Assembly (NCBI RefSeq): GCF_008801475.1
Contig: NZ_VZPP01000017.1
Coordinates: forward strand, 62,001-126,000
Direction: 5' to 3'
Origin: Pseudomonas moorei
GTDB taxonomy: Bacteria; Pseudomonadota; Gammaproteobacteria; Pseudomonadales; Pseudomonadaceae
DNA length: 64,000 nt
Every line of letters starts with the position of its first letter. The first letter of the stretch is position 1. The notes under the pieces were generated by a model that was given only the letters and a program-made list of their open reading frames with translations, searched no databases and was not told the origin of the DNA. A program made the translations under genes and the position numbers. Below, piece after piece: positions 1 through 8,647 of this stretch.

Positions 1-10
1 GCACAATCGT

Positions 11-29
11 CATATTGATCATTAATATG
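11..29. promoter_or_regulatory. possible operator upstream of davB
   Basis: An inverted repeat, CATATT, seven bases, AATATG, lies about 115 bp before the davB start in an AT-rich patch. Its form and place fit a regulator-binding site for the davBA genes, but no regulator family can be named from it. The left edge of the window cuts off any further context. Confidence 0.25.
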
Positions 30-143
30 GCAAAACGACGACACTTTGCGTCTTATTAACGTGTTCTACGCTCTCTAGAATGGCCGGCATCTTTTCCTAT
101 ACTCAGACGCGCACCCCGCGTCCGGACGCCAGTAAGGTCAGCC

Positions 144-1826
144 ATGAACAAGAACAATCGCCACCCTGCAGACGGTAAGAAACCAGTCACCATTTTCGGC
201 CCGGACTTTCCTTTCGCCTTCGACGACTGGATCGAACACCCGGCCGGGCTGGGCAGCATTCCCGAGCACCATCATGGCGCCGAAGTAGCGATTGTCGGCG
301 CCGGTATCGCCGGGCTGGTGGCGGCTTATGAGCTGATGAAACTCGGCCTCAAGCCGGTGGTTTACGAAGCGTCGAAGATGGGCGGCCGCCTGCGTTCCCA
401 GACGTTCAACGGCACCGATGGCATCGTCGCCGAACTGGGCGGCATGCGCTTCCCGGTGTCGTCCACCGCGTTCTACCACTACGTCGACAAGCTCGGTCTT
501 GAGACCAAACCCTTCCCTAACCCGCTGACGCCTGCCTCCGGCAGCACCGTGATCGACCTGGAAGGCCAGACCCATTACGCACAGAAACTGGCGGACCTTC
601 CCGCGCTGTTCCAGGAAGTGGCTGATGCCTGGGCCGATGCACTGGAAGACGGCTCACGCTTCGGCGAAATCCAGCAGGCCATTCGCGACCGCGACGTGCC
701 ACGCCTCAAAGAACTGTGGAATACCCTGGTGCCACTGTGGGACGACCGCACGTTCTACGACTTCGTCGCTACCTCCAAGGCGTTTGCCAAGTTGTCATTC
801 CACCACCGCGAAGTGTTCGGCCAGGTCGGTTTCGGTACCGGTGGCTGGGACTCCGACTTCCCCAACTCGATGCTGGAAATCTTCCGCGTGGTCATGACCA
901 ACTGCGACGATCACCAGCACCTGGTGGTCGGTGGTGTCGAGCAAGTACCGCAAGGGATCTGGCGCCATGTGCCGGAACGTTGCGTGCACTGGCCTGAAGG
1001 CACCAGTCTGAAATCGTTGCACCGGGGCGCCCCGCGCTCCGGCGTGAAAAAAATCGCCCACGCTCCCGGTGGCCGTTTTGCGGTGACCGACAACAATGGC
1101 GACACCCGCGAATATGCCGCGGTGCTGACCACCTGCCAGAGCTGGCTGCTGACCACCCAGATCGAATGCGACGAAACCCTGTTCTCGCAAAAGATGTGGA
1201 TGGCCCTGGACCGTACCCGCTACATGCAATCGTCGAAGACCTTCGTGATGGTCGACCGCCCGTTCTGGAAGGACAAGGACCCGGAAACCGGCCGCGACCT
1301 GATGAGCATGACCCTCACCGATCGCCTGACCCGTGGCACCTACCTGTTCGACAACGGCGACGACAAGCCAGGGGTCATTTGCCTGTCGTACTCGTGGATG
1401 AGCGATGCGCTGAAAATGCTCCCGCACCCGGTGGAAAAACGCGTGAAGCTGGCACTCGATGCGCTGAAAAAGATCTACCCGAAAGTCGACATCGCCGCGC
1501 GCATCATCGGCGATCCGATCACCGTGTCCTGGGAAGCCGACCCGCATTTCCTCGGTGCCTTCAAAGGCGCCCTGCCCGGTCACTACCGCTACAACCAGCG
1601 CATGTACGCGCACTTCATGCAGGACGACATGCCGGCCGAACAACGCGGGATTTTCATCGCAGGTGATGATGTTTCGTGGACACCGGCCTGGGTCGAAGGC
1701 GCCGTGCAGACGTCGCTCAACGCGGTATGGGGCATCATGAAACACTTCGGCGGTGCAACTCACGCCGAGAATCCGGGTCCAGGTGATGTGTTCAACGAGA
1801 TCGGACCGATCGCCCTGCCCGAGTAA
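144..1826 (+). CDS. davB: L-lysine 2-monooxygenase (flavin amine oxidase family)
   Basis: FAD enzyme that decarboxylates and oxidises L-lysine to 5-aminovaleramide, the first step of the aminovalerate route of lysine breakdown in pseudomonads. The 560-residue protein has a dinucleotide-binding GAGIAG at residues 52-57, an acidic end to the second strand (VVYEAS) followed by GGRLRS, and the C-terminal FAD-contact stretch GIFIAGDDVSWTPAWVEGA, all typical of the amine oxidase family. The sequence closely resembles, from memory, the P. putida DavB protein; tryptophan 2-monooxygenase is the nearest alternative name and is often used in automatic annotation. davA follows after 12 bp, and davBA directly upstream of pqqF is the arrangement I recall from P. 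putida. The start is the ATG after a weak AAGGT-type ribosome site. Confidence 0.9.
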   Translation: MNKNNRHPADGKKPVTIFGPDFPFAFDDWIEHPAGLGSIPEHHHGAEVAIVGAGIAGLVAAYELMKLGLKPVVYEASKMGGRLRSQTFNGTDGIVAELGGMRFPVSSTAFYHYVDKLGLETKPFPNPLTPASGSTVIDLEGQTHYAQKLADLPALFQEVADAWADALEDGSRFGEIQQAIRDRDVPRLKELWNTLVPLWDDRTFYDFVATSKAFAKLSFHHREVFGQVGFGTGGWDSDFPNSMLEIFRVVMTNCDDHQHLVVGGVEQVPQGIWRHVPERCVHWPEGTSLKSLHRGAPRSGVKKIAHAPGGRFAVTDNNGDTREYAAVLTTCQSWLLTTQIECDETLFSQKMWMALDRTRYMQSSKTFVMVDRPFWKDKDPETGRDLMSMTLTDRLTRGTYLFDNGDDKPGVICLSYSWMSDALKMLPHPVEKRVKLALDALKKIYPKVDIAARIIGDPITVSWEADPHFLGAFKGALPGHYRYNQRMYAHFMQDDMPAEQRGIFIAGDDVSWTPAWVEGAVQTSLNAVWGIMKHFGGATHAENPGPGDVFNEIGPIALPE

Positions 1827-1838
1827 GAGGAATCCGAA

Positions 1839-2633
1839 ATGCGCGTAGCCCTTTACCAATGTCCACCGTTGCCCCTCGATGTCGCGGGTAACTTGCAACG
1901 CTTGCACCAGCTTGCGCTGGAGGCCAAAGGCGCCGATTTGCTGGTGCTGCCGGAGATGTTTCTGACCGGCTACAACATCGGCGTCGATGCTGTCAGCGTG
2001 CTGGCGGAGGTGTACAACGGTGAGTCGGCGCAACAGGTCGCGCGCATCGCCAAGGCTGCCGGGATTGCCATTTTGTATGGCTATCCCGAGCGCACCGAGG
2101 ACGGGCAGATCTACAACGCCGTGCAGTTGATCGATGCCAATGGCGAACGCCTGTGCAACTACCGCAAGACGCACCTGTTCGGCGACCTCGACCGCTCGAT
2201 GTTCAGCCCCGGCACCAACGATTTTCCGGTCGTTGAACTCAACGGCTGGAAGCTCGGTTTCCTGATCTGCTACGACCTGGAGTTTCCGGAAAATGCCCGG
2301 CGCCTGGCCCTTGAGGGCGCCGAGCTGATCCTGGTGCCGACCGCGAACATGATTCCCTTCGATTTCATCGCTGATGTCACCGTCCGCGCCCGCGCCTTTG
2401 AAAACCAGTGTTATGTGGCCTACGCCAACTACTGCGGGCATGAAGGCGACATCCACTACTGCGGCAAGAGCAGCATCGCCGCACCGGACGGCAGCCGCAT
2501 TGCGCAGGCCGGTCTTGATGAGGCACTGATCGTCGGTGAGCTGGATCGTCAGTTGATGGTCGATTCCCGCGCCGCCAATCGCTACCTCCTCGATCGCCGC
2601 CCCGAGCTTTACGACGCGCTGAACAAGCGCTAA
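1839..2633 (+). CDS. davA: 5-aminovaleramidase, nitrilase superfamily
   Basis: Hydrolyses 5-aminovaleramide, the DavB product, to 5-aminovalerate and ammonia. The 264-residue protein is a single carbon-nitrogen hydrolase domain with the Glu-Lys-Cys triad visible as E39 (LPEMFLTGYN), K110 (YRKTHLFGD) and C144 (FLICYDLEFPEN). The gene starts 12 bp after davB with GAGGAAT as ribosome site, so the two are almost certainly co-transcribed. The family includes many amidases, and the specific name rests on the pairing with davB and the position beside pqqF. The next step (davT/davD, aminovalerate to glutarate) is not in this window. Confidence 0.87.
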   Translation: MRVALYQCPPLPLDVAGNLQRLHQLALEAKGADLLVLPEMFLTGYNIGVDAVSVLAEVYNGESAQQVARIAKAAGIAILYGYPERTEDGQIYNAVQLIDANGERLCNYRKTHLFGDLDRSMFSPGTNDFPVVELNGWKLGFLICYDLEFPENARRLALEGAELILVPTANMIPFDFIADVTVRARAFENQCYVAYANYCGHEGDIHYCGKSSIAAPDGSRIAQAGLDEALIVGELDRQLMVDSRAANRYLLDRRPELYDALNKR

Positions 2634-2671
2634 TCCGCTAGCATTGGCACTTCACTGTTCTGGAAGTGCCC

Positions 2672-5101
2672 ATGCCTGCGCTGAATCACCCTCGCCCCCA
2701 TTCTGAAACCCTGGCCAACGGTCTGCGGGTGACGCTGCGTCATGCGCCGGATTTGAAGCGCTGCGCGGCGGCTTTGCGAGTCGCTGCGGGCAGCCACGAT
2801 GTCCCGCTGGCCTGGCCCGGCCTGGCGCACTTTCTTGAGCATCTGCTGTTTCTGCACACCGAGCGTTTTCCTGCCGGGCAAGGGTTGATGGCCTACGTCC
2901 AGAGTCATGGTGGGCAGGTCAACGCGCGCACCAACGAGCGCACCACCGACTACTTTTTCGAATTGCCGGCGCAGGCGTTGGCCGGTGGGTTGGAACGTAT
3001 GTCAGACATGCTCGCTCACCCGCGAATGAATCCGGATGATCAGCAACGCGAAAGAGAAGTGCTGCAGGCCGAGTATGTCGCCTGGTCCCAGGACGCCACG
3101 GCCCAACAGCAACTGGCGCTGTTCGACGGGCTGAGTGAAACGCACCCTTTGCGCGGCTTTCACGCCGGCAACCGCGACAGTCTTCCAGTGTCGCAGCCGG
3201 AATTTCAGCAAGGCTTGCAGGATTTTTATCAGCGTTTTTATCAAGCCGGGCAGATGACCCTGAGCCTGGCGGGGCCGCAAAGTCTGGAAGAACTGAAAGC
3301 ACTGGCCCAGGGTTTCGCAGATGCCATCCCCGCGGGCAGCCCGATCGCGCAACAAGCGCCTGCACCGCTGATGAGCGCTTTGGACAACAGTTATCAACAG
3401 GTGGACGCTCATCGCCTGCATCTGTTGTTCGCCCTTGAAGCGCTGCCCGACTCTTCGGCGGACGCATTGGCGTTCCTGTGCCATTGGCTCAACAGCGCCA
3501 AACCCGGCGGACTGTTGGCCGGGTTGCGTGACCGGGGCTGGGTCACCCACCTGAAAGCGGCACCGTTGTATCAATTCGCCGGGCAAGCCTTGCTGCATGT
3601 CGAGTTCACACGCAACGCCGATACACCGCCAGTGGCGATACGCGAACAACTGCTGGACTGGCTGGGCTTTTTCGCCCGGCAAGACTGGAGCGCATTGAGC
3701 TCCGAATATGCCGCCCTGCTGCAACGCCAGCAGCAAGTCAGCACAGCCCTGCAACTGGCCCGACTGGACAACGAACAGCTTGAAGCCGGGTTATCCGAAC
3801 AGGGTGCGACGGCCCTCAAGCAAGTGCTGAATCAAATCGGTGCTGTGGATAACTTCAGCGGTCAATGGCAGTTGCCGACACCCAACCCCTTCCTGCGCTC
3901 CGATGCGCCTGCCCCCAACGCCGGCCTGATTCGTGGCCAGACCAGCGCCCATCGTGGCCTGCGCACCTTCGCTCAGGACCGCTCGCGCAGCCGCCGCGAA
4001 CGCTCACCGATGCAGTTCAGCCAGGCGCTGCCGGAGATGGGAGCGCATGGTGCGGTGTATCTGCGTTGGCGTCTTGATGCGGCACCTGCCACTCACCTGC
4101 AGACGCGCCTGGAAAACCATCTGCAAACATTGCGCGAAGAAGCGCGTCAGGCCGGTGTGGATTTTTCCTTCACCGCATCGGGAAACGAATGGCTGCTGAA
4201 GATGACCGGACTGCAGGAGCCGATGCCCGCTGTCCTCGAGCATGCGCTGAAAGCGCTGACAAAACCTGAGGCGGATGTCTCACCCGATGCGCCGACGCCC
4301 CCTGCGTTGATGCCGATTCGACAATTGCTCAAGGCCTTGCCCGATCATTGCCTTGAACCCATCGCCTACTCAGATGACCTGCAACAACTCTGGTCAAGCG
4401 CCCGCTGGGATGGCCTGGCGATAGGTCTGTCGGCGCAGACCCAAGCGGCCATGGGCCTGGCTTTAAGCCGCATCCCCGGCACGCCGGACAGTCAGCTGAC
4501 ACCGCCGCCATCGAGCCCGTCGCACTATCTGTGGAGCACCTTCGATACCGGGTCCAGCGAACACGCCTTGCTGCTGTTCTGCCCATCCGCGAGCGAAGCG
4601 ATCGCTGACGAAGCCGCATGGCGCCTGCTGGCACACATCTGCCACACGCCGTTCTACCAGCGCCTGCGGGTGGAGCTGCAACTCGGCTATGCGGTGTTCA
4701 GCGCCTTGCGCCAGATGCACGGCCAAACCGGACTGCTGTTCGGCGTGCAATCGCCGAGCGTCGCGCCAGTCGACCTGCTGCAACACATTGAGCAGTTCCT
4801 GGGCGGGTTGCCGCAGATGATCCGGGATATCGATGAAGGCAGTTTCATCGCCCTGCGCCAGGCCTTGGCCGACCAATTCGCCAGTGCCGTGTTGCCCAAT
4901 GCCCAAGCCGCTGAACTGCTGTGGCAGGGCACACTGGCCGGCCGCTCGTCGGATTATTTGAGTCAACTGCCCGAGGCGATTCTGCTGGTTGATCGACCGA
5001 CGCTCATCGCCGCAGCGCAACGCCTGAAACAGGCAGAAGACGGCTGGCGCTGCCTGTCCAGCGGGAGTTGCCCCGGCTCGCCTTGGCAAGTGACAAAATG
5101 A
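2672..5101 (+). CDS. pqqF: PQQ biosynthesis zinc peptidase PqqF
   Basis: M16-family zinc metalloprotease thought to cut the PqqA peptide during pyrroloquinoline quinone synthesis. The 809-residue protein carries the inverted zinc motif HxxEH (HFLEH, residues 53-57) and a downstream acidic helix (EREVLQAEY), followed by weakly conserved inactive M16 halves, as expected for this family. A GTG two codons upstream is also in frame; I chose the ATG at 2672 because TGGAAG sits five bases before it. The gene is 38 bp after davA and 155 bp before pqqA, so it may be read from the davBA promoter or its own, while pqqA usually has a separate strong promoter. Confidence 0.93.
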   Translation: MPALNHPRPHSETLANGLRVTLRHAPDLKRCAAALRVAAGSHDVPLAWPGLAHFLEHLLFLHTERFPAGQGLMAYVQSHGGQVNARTNERTTDYFFELPAQALAGGLERMSDMLAHPRMNPDDQQREREVLQAEYVAWSQDATAQQQLALFDGLSETHPLRGFHAGNRDSLPVSQPEFQQGLQDFYQRFYQAGQMTLSLAGPQSLEELKALAQGFADAIPAGSPIAQQAPAPLMSALDNSYQQVDAHRLHLLFALEALPDSSADALAFLCHWLNSAKPGGLLAGLRDRGWVTHLKAAPLYQFAGQALLHVEFTRNADTPPVAIREQLLDWLGFFARQDWSALSSEYAALLQRQQQVSTALQLARLDNEQLEAGLSEQGATALKQVLNQIGAVDNFSGQWQLPTPNPFLRSDAPAPNAGLIRGQTSAHRGLRTFAQDRSRSRRERSPMQFSQALPEMGAHGAVYLRWRLDAAPATHLQTRLENHLQTLREEARQAGVDFSFTASGNEWLLKMTGLQEPMPAVLEHALKALTKPEADVSPDAPTPPALMPIRQLLKALPDHCLEPIAYSDDLQQLWSSARWDGLAIGLSAQTQAAMGLALSRIPGTPDSQLTPPPSSPSHYLWSTFDTGSSEHALLLFCPSASEAIADEAAWRLLAHICHTPFYQRLRVELQLGYAVFSALRQMHGQTGLLFGVQSPSVAPVDLLQHIEQFLGGLPQMIRDIDEGSFIALRQALADQFASAVLPNAQAAELLWQGTLAGRSSDYLSQLPEAILLVDRPTLIAAAQRLKQAEDGWRCLSSGSCPGSPWQVTK

Positions 5102-5256
5102 TCATTACCGAGGCTGCAATTAACTTTCTCGAACATTTGCAGCCAATTATTGTGAAATTTTAAGTAACATAGCAGCCTAACTATCTGAACATCTCCTGCT
5201 GGAGGTGGACTATATGTATAGATCTCAACTGTCCCATCACCTGAAGGAGCGCTCCC
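5102..5256. promoter_or_regulatory. pqqF-pqqA spacer, likely pqqA promoter region
   Basis: AT-rich spacer that should carry the promoter of the highly expressed pqqA peptide gene. No clear sigma-70 pair is convincing. It holds a strong GGAGG at 5201-5205 that does not serve pqqA, whose own AAGGAG is at 5243-5248, but precedes another ATG at 5214. Confidence 0.4.
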
Positions 5257-5303
5257 ATGTCCTGGTCCAAACCTGCTTACACCGACCTGCGTATCGGCTT
5301 TGA
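5214..5303 (+). CDS. possible 29-codon ORF overlapping pqqA
   Basis: A small ORF starts at ATG 5214, eight bases after a near-perfect GGAGG, and ends at TGA 5301-5303 inside pqqA in a different frame. It would give a basic 29-residue peptide beginning MYRSQLSHHLKERSH. Ribosomes using it would cross the pqqA ribosome site and start codon, so it could act as a translational control element. It may equally be chance; no family is recognisable. Confidence 0.25.
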   Translation: MYRSQLSHHLKERSHVLVQTCLHRPAYRL

Positions 5304-5331
5304 AGTCACCATGTACTTCGCCAGCCGTTGA
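5257..5331 (+). CDS. pqqA: PQQ precursor peptide PqqA
   Basis: Ribosomal precursor of pyrroloquinoline quinone. The 24-residue peptide has the conserved core with glutamate at position 16 and tyrosine at position 20 (FEVTMYFASR), the two residues that are cross-linked by PqqE and become the cofactor. The ATG lies eight bases after AAGGAG. A strong hairpin with a T-rich tail follows at 5363-5388, which should make a short abundant pqqA transcript with partial read-through into pqqB. Confidence 0.97.
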   Translation: MSWSKPAYTDLRIGFEVTMYFASR

Positions 5332-5362
5332 GTCCTGCCGCCAGGTAGAACATGCGGTTCAA

Positions 5363-5388
5363 CGCCTCGGTTCGCCGAGGCGTTTTTA
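5363..5388 (+). terminator. attenuating terminator between pqqA and pqqB
   Basis: Perfect 8-bp stem CGCCTCGG/CCGAGGCG closed by a TTCG tetraloop and followed by TTTTTATTTT. Its place between the peptide gene and the enzyme genes suggests partial termination that keeps PqqA in excess over PqqB-E. Confidence 0.85.
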
Positions 5389-5417
5389 TTTTCAGCTGTT
5401 GAATGTTTGGAGCCTCC

Positions 5418-6329
5418 ATGTTTGTCCAGATCCTGGGATCCGCCGCCGGCGGCGGTTTCCCCCAATGGAACTGCAACTGCGCCAACTGCGCAGGTTTTCG
5501 CGACGGAAGCCTGAATGCCAAGGCGCGTACCCAGTCATCCATCGCGATTTCCGATGACGGGGTCAACTGGGTGCTGTGCAACACCTCGCCGGACATCCGC
5601 GCCCAACTTCAGGGTTTCGCGCCGATGCAACCGGGCCGCGCCCTGCGTGACACCGGAATCAGTGCGATCATTCTGATGGACAGCCAGATCGACCACACCA
5701 CCGGCCTGCTCATGCTGCGTGAAGGGTGCCCGCATCAGGTCTGGTGCACGGACATGGTCCACGAAGACCTGAGCAGCGGTTTCCCGCTGTTCAACATGCT
5801 GACCCACTGGAACGGCGGCCTGACCTGGAACCGCATCGAACTCGACCAGAGCTTCAGTATCCCGGCCTGCCCGAACCTGCGCTTCACCCCGCTGCCGTTG
5901 CGCAGCGCCGCGCCGCCCTATTCGCCCCATCGCTTCGACCCGCACCCGGGGGACAACATCGGACTGATCGTTGAAGACCTCAACACGGGCGGCAAACTCT
6001 TCTACGCACCGGGCCTGGGCAAGGTCGATGCGCCGTTGCTGGAGATCATGGCCGGCAGCGATTGCCTGCTGGTGGACGGCACGCTGTGGGACGACGACGA
6101 AATGCAACGCCGTGGCGTCGGCACCCGCACCGGGCGGGAGATGGGTCACCTGGCGCAGAATGGCCCCGGCGGCATGCTCGAAGTGCTGGAGCAACTGCCC
6201 ACGCAGCGCAAAGTCCTTATCCACATCAACAACACCAACCCGATTCTCGATGAGGATTCGCCAGAACGCGCAGAGCTGGCGCGGCGCAATGTTGAAGTGG
6301 CTTTTGATGGTATGAGTATTGTGCTGTAG
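5418..6329 (+). CDS. pqqB: PQQ biosynthesis protein PqqB
   Basis: Metallo-beta-lactamase-fold oxygenase-like enzyme needed in late PQQ synthesis, reported to hydroxylate the tyrosine part of the intermediate. The 303-residue protein begins MFVQILGSAAGGG and has the N-terminal cysteine cluster CNCANC, the SQIDHTTGLL segment and the C-terminal HINNTNPILDEDSPER typical of PqqB. An in-frame ATG lies five codons earlier, but TGGAG at 5408-5412 correctly places the start at 5418. It follows the pqqA terminator and precedes a REP-bearing spacer before pqqC. Confidence 0.95.
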   Translation: MFVQILGSAAGGGFPQWNCNCANCAGFRDGSLNAKARTQSSIAISDDGVNWVLCNTSPDIRAQLQGFAPMQPGRALRDTGISAIILMDSQIDHTTGLLMLREGCPHQVWCTDMVHEDLSSGFPLFNMLTHWNGGLTWNRIELDQSFSIPACPNLRFTPLPLRSAAPPYSPHRFDPHPGDNIGLIVEDLNTGGKLFYAPGLGKVDAPLLEIMAGSDCLLVDGTLWDDDEMQRRGVGTRTGREMGHLAQNGPGGMLEVLEQLPTQRKVLIHINNTNPILDEDSPERAELARRNVEVAFDGMSIVL

Positions 6330-6340
6330 CGGCTGGCCCC

Positions 6341-6422
6341 ATTGCTGGCAAGCCAGCTCCCACAGGTTTTATGCGCGCCACAAAGCATTGTGGGCGCTGG
6401 CTTGTCGGGTCGCCGCATCGCA
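6341..6422. repeat. REP/REPIN between pqqB and pqqC
   Basis: A REP head GCTGGCAAGCCAGCTCCCACA and a degenerate inverted mate (TGTGGGCGCTGGCTTGTCGGG) about 30 bp apart. The element lies inside the pqq operon, so the pqqB-pqqC transcript carries a large hairpin that may affect mRNA stability. Confidence 0.7.
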
Positions 6423-6478
6423 GCGATGACATCCGACCAGACACCACAGAATCAAATGCTTGTTCCCGGAGAACAGAC

Positions 6479-7231
6479 ATGACCGACACCCCGATGTCCC
6501 CAACCGAATTCGAAGCCGCCCTGCGCGCCAAGGGGGCCTATTACCACATCCATCACCCGTATCACGTGGCGATGTATGAAGGCCGGGCGACCCGCGAGCA
6601 GATTCAGGGCTGGGTCGCCAATCGCTTTTACTATCAGGTGAACATCCCGCTCAAGGACGCCGCGATTCTGGCCAACTGCCCGGACCGCGAAATCCGCCGC
6701 GAGTGGATTCAGCGCCTGCTCGATCACGACGGCGCCCCCGGCGAAGAAGGTGGCATCGAAGCCTGGCTGCGCCTCGGCCAGGCCGTCGGCCTCAACCCGG
6801 ATCAACTGCGCTCCCAGGAGCTGGTGCTGCCCGGCGTGCGTTTCGCCGTGGACGCCTACGTCAACTTCGCCCGCCGCGCCAGTTGGCAGGAAGCTGCCAG
6901 CAGCTCGCTGACCGAACTGTTCGCGCCACAGATCCACCAGTCGCGCCTGGACAGTTGGCCGCAGCATTACCCGTGGATCGACCCGGCCGGCTACGAGTAT
7001 TTCCGCACCCGCCTGGGTCAGGCGCGACGCGATGTCGAACACGGCTTGGCCATCACCTTGCAGCACTACACAACGCGGGTCGGCCAGGAACGCATGCTGG
7101 AAATTCTCCAGTTCAAACTGGACATTCTTTGGAGCATGCTCGATGCCATGAGCATGGCTTACGAACTGAATCGCCCGCCCTATCACAGCGTGACCGAACA
7201 ACGGGTCTGGCATAAAGGAATCACCTTATGA
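6479..7231 (+). CDS. pqqC: pyrroloquinoline-quinone synthase PqqC
   Basis: Cofactorless oxidase that performs the last ring closure and eight-electron oxidation to give PQQ. The 250-residue protein is the usual length, with the active-site helices YYHIHHPYHVAMYEG, WVANRFYYQ and the C-terminal LDAMSMAYE segment. The open frame extends 36 codons further upstream into the REP element; the ATG at 6479 with GGAGAACAG before it matches the family start (MTDTPMSPTEFE). Its stop overlaps the pqqD start by four bases. Confidence 0.96.
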   Translation: MTDTPMSPTEFEAALRAKGAYYHIHHPYHVAMYEGRATREQIQGWVANRFYYQVNIPLKDAAILANCPDREIRREWIQRLLDHDGAPGEEGGIEAWLRLGQAVGLNPDQLRSQELVLPGVRFAVDAYVNFARRASWQEAASSSLTELFAPQIHQSRLDSWPQHYPWIDPAGYEYFRTRLGQARRDVEHGLAITLQHYTTRVGQERMLEILQFKLDILWSMLDAMSMAYELNRPPYHSVTEQRVWHKGITL

Positions 7232-7503
7232 GTTTCGATCGCAGCAAGACTCCGACCTGGCGGCCCGGCTACCGCTTCCAGTACGAACCGGCGCAGAAAG
7301 GCCACGTGCTGCTGTACCCCGAAGGCATGATCAAACTCAATGAAAGCGCCGCGCTGATCGGCGGCTTGATCGATGGCCAACGCGATGTCGCGGCGATCAT
7401 CAATGAACTCGACAAGCAGTTCCCCGGCGTGCCCGAGCTCGGTGACGACGTCGAGCAATTCATGGAGGTTGCCCGTGCGCAGCACTGGATCGAACTTGCC
7501 TGA
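7228..7503 (+). CDS. pqqD: PqqA-binding chaperone PqqD
   Basis: Small winged-helix-type peptide chaperone that binds PqqA and presents it to the radical SAM enzyme PqqE. The 91-residue protein shows the family features WRPGYRFQYEPAQ, YPEGMIKLNESA and the C-terminal IIDGQRD/ELDKQFPG region. It overlaps pqqC by four bases at its start (ATGA) and pqqE by 29 bases at its end, consistent with tight translational coupling of the two partner proteins. Confidence 0.95.
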   Translation: MSFDRSKTPTWRPGYRFQYEPAQKGHVLLYPEGMIKLNESAALIGGLIDGQRDVAAIINELDKQFPGVPELGDDVEQFMEVARAQHWIELA

Positions 7504-8647
7504 GTCATCGGTGCAAGTACCGCCCAAACCCGAAGTCGGCCTGCCGCTGTGGCTGCTCGCCGAGCTGACCTACCGCTGCCCGCTGCAATGCCCCTACTGC
7601 TCCAATCCGCTGGACTTCGCCGAGCAGGGCAAAGAGCTGAGCACCGAGCAGTGGATCAAGGTTTTTCGCGAAGCCCGGGAGATGGGCGCGGCGCAACTGG
7701 GCTTTTCCGGCGGCGAACCGCTGGTGCGCCAGGACCTCGCCGAACTGATTTTTGAAGCGCGCCAACTCGGCTTCTACACCAACCTGATCACCTCCGGCAT
7801 CGGTCTGACCGAGCAGAAAATCAGCGACTTCAAAAAGGCCGGCCTGGATCATATCCAGATCAGTTTCCAGGCCAGCGACGAGCAGGTGAACAACCTGTTG
7901 GCCGGGTCGAAAAAAGCCTTTGCGCAGAAGCTCGAAATGGCCCGCGCGGTGAAGGCCCACGGCTATCCGATGGTGCTGAACTTCGTGACCCATCGGCACA
8001 ACATCGACCAGATCGACCGCATCATCGAGTTGTGCATTGCCCTTGAAGCGGACTTCGTCGAACTCGCCACTTGCCAGTTCTACGGCTGGGCCCAGCTCAA
8101 CCGCGTCGGCCTGTTGCCGACCAAAGAACAACTGATACGCGCCGAACGCATCACCAACGAGTACCGGGCAAAACTCGAAGCCGAAGGTCATCCGTGCAAG
8201 CTGATTTTCGTCACCCCGGACTATTACGAAGAACGCCCGAAAGCCTGCATGAACGGCTGGGGCAGTATTTTTCTGACGGTCACCCCGGACGGAACCGCAC
8301 TGCCCTGTCACGGCGCCCGACAGCTGCCGGTGCAGTTTCCCAACGTGCGCGACCACAGCATGCAGCACATCTGGTACGACTCGTTCGGCTTCAATCGCTT
8401 TCGTGGCTACGACTGGATGCCCGAGCCCTGCCGCTCCTGCGACGAGAAAGAAAAGGATTTCGGCGGCTGTCGTTGCCAGGCGTTCATGCTCACGGGTGAT
8501 GCGAGCAACGCCGACCCGGTGTGCAGCAAATCGCACCATCACGGCGTGATCCTCAAGGCCCGCGAAGAAGCCGGGCACGCCACCCAGACCATCGACCAAC
8601 TGGCCTTTCGCAATGAACGAAACTCACGCCTCATCGCCAAAAGCTGA
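7475..8647 (+). CDS. pqqE: radical SAM PqqA-linking enzyme PqqE
   Basis: Joins the glutamate and tyrosine side chains of PqqA in the first committed step of PQQ synthesis. The 390-residue protein has the radical SAM CX3CX2C motif (C35, C39, C42 in RCPLQCPYC) and a C-terminal SPASM-type cysteine set (LPCHGAR, CRSCDEKE, GGCRCQAF) that binds auxiliary clusters. No ATG fits: I place the start at GTG 7475, six bases after GGAGG inside the end of pqqD; a second in-frame GTG at 7511 lacks a ribosome site. It overlaps the following peptidase gene by 35 bases. Confidence 0.95.
   Translation: MRSTGSNLPESSVQVPPKPEVGLPLWLLAELTYRCPLQCPYCSNPLDFAEQGKELSTEQWIKVFREAREMGAAQLGFSGGEPLVRQDLAELIFEARQLGFYTNLITSGIGLTEQKISDFKKAGLDHIQISFQASDEQVNNLLAGSKKAFAQKLEMARAVKAHGYPMVLNFVTHRHNIDQIDRIIELCIALEADFVELATCQFYGWAQLNRVGLLPTKEQLIRAERITNEYRAKLEAEGHPCKLIFVTPDYYEERPKACMNGWGSIFLTVTPDGTALPCHGARQLPVQFPNVRDHSMQHIWYDSFGFNRFRGYDWMPEPCRSCDEKEKDFGGCRCQAFMLTGDASNADPVCSKSHHHGVILKAREEAGHATQTIDQLAFRNERNSRLIAKS

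Noticed and set aside
795..2456. 553-codon open frame antisense to davB and davA
   Set aside because: It crosses two well-supported genes on the opposite strand, has no ribosome site and a His/Gln/Val-rich composition typical of antisense frames in GC-rich Pseudomonas genes.
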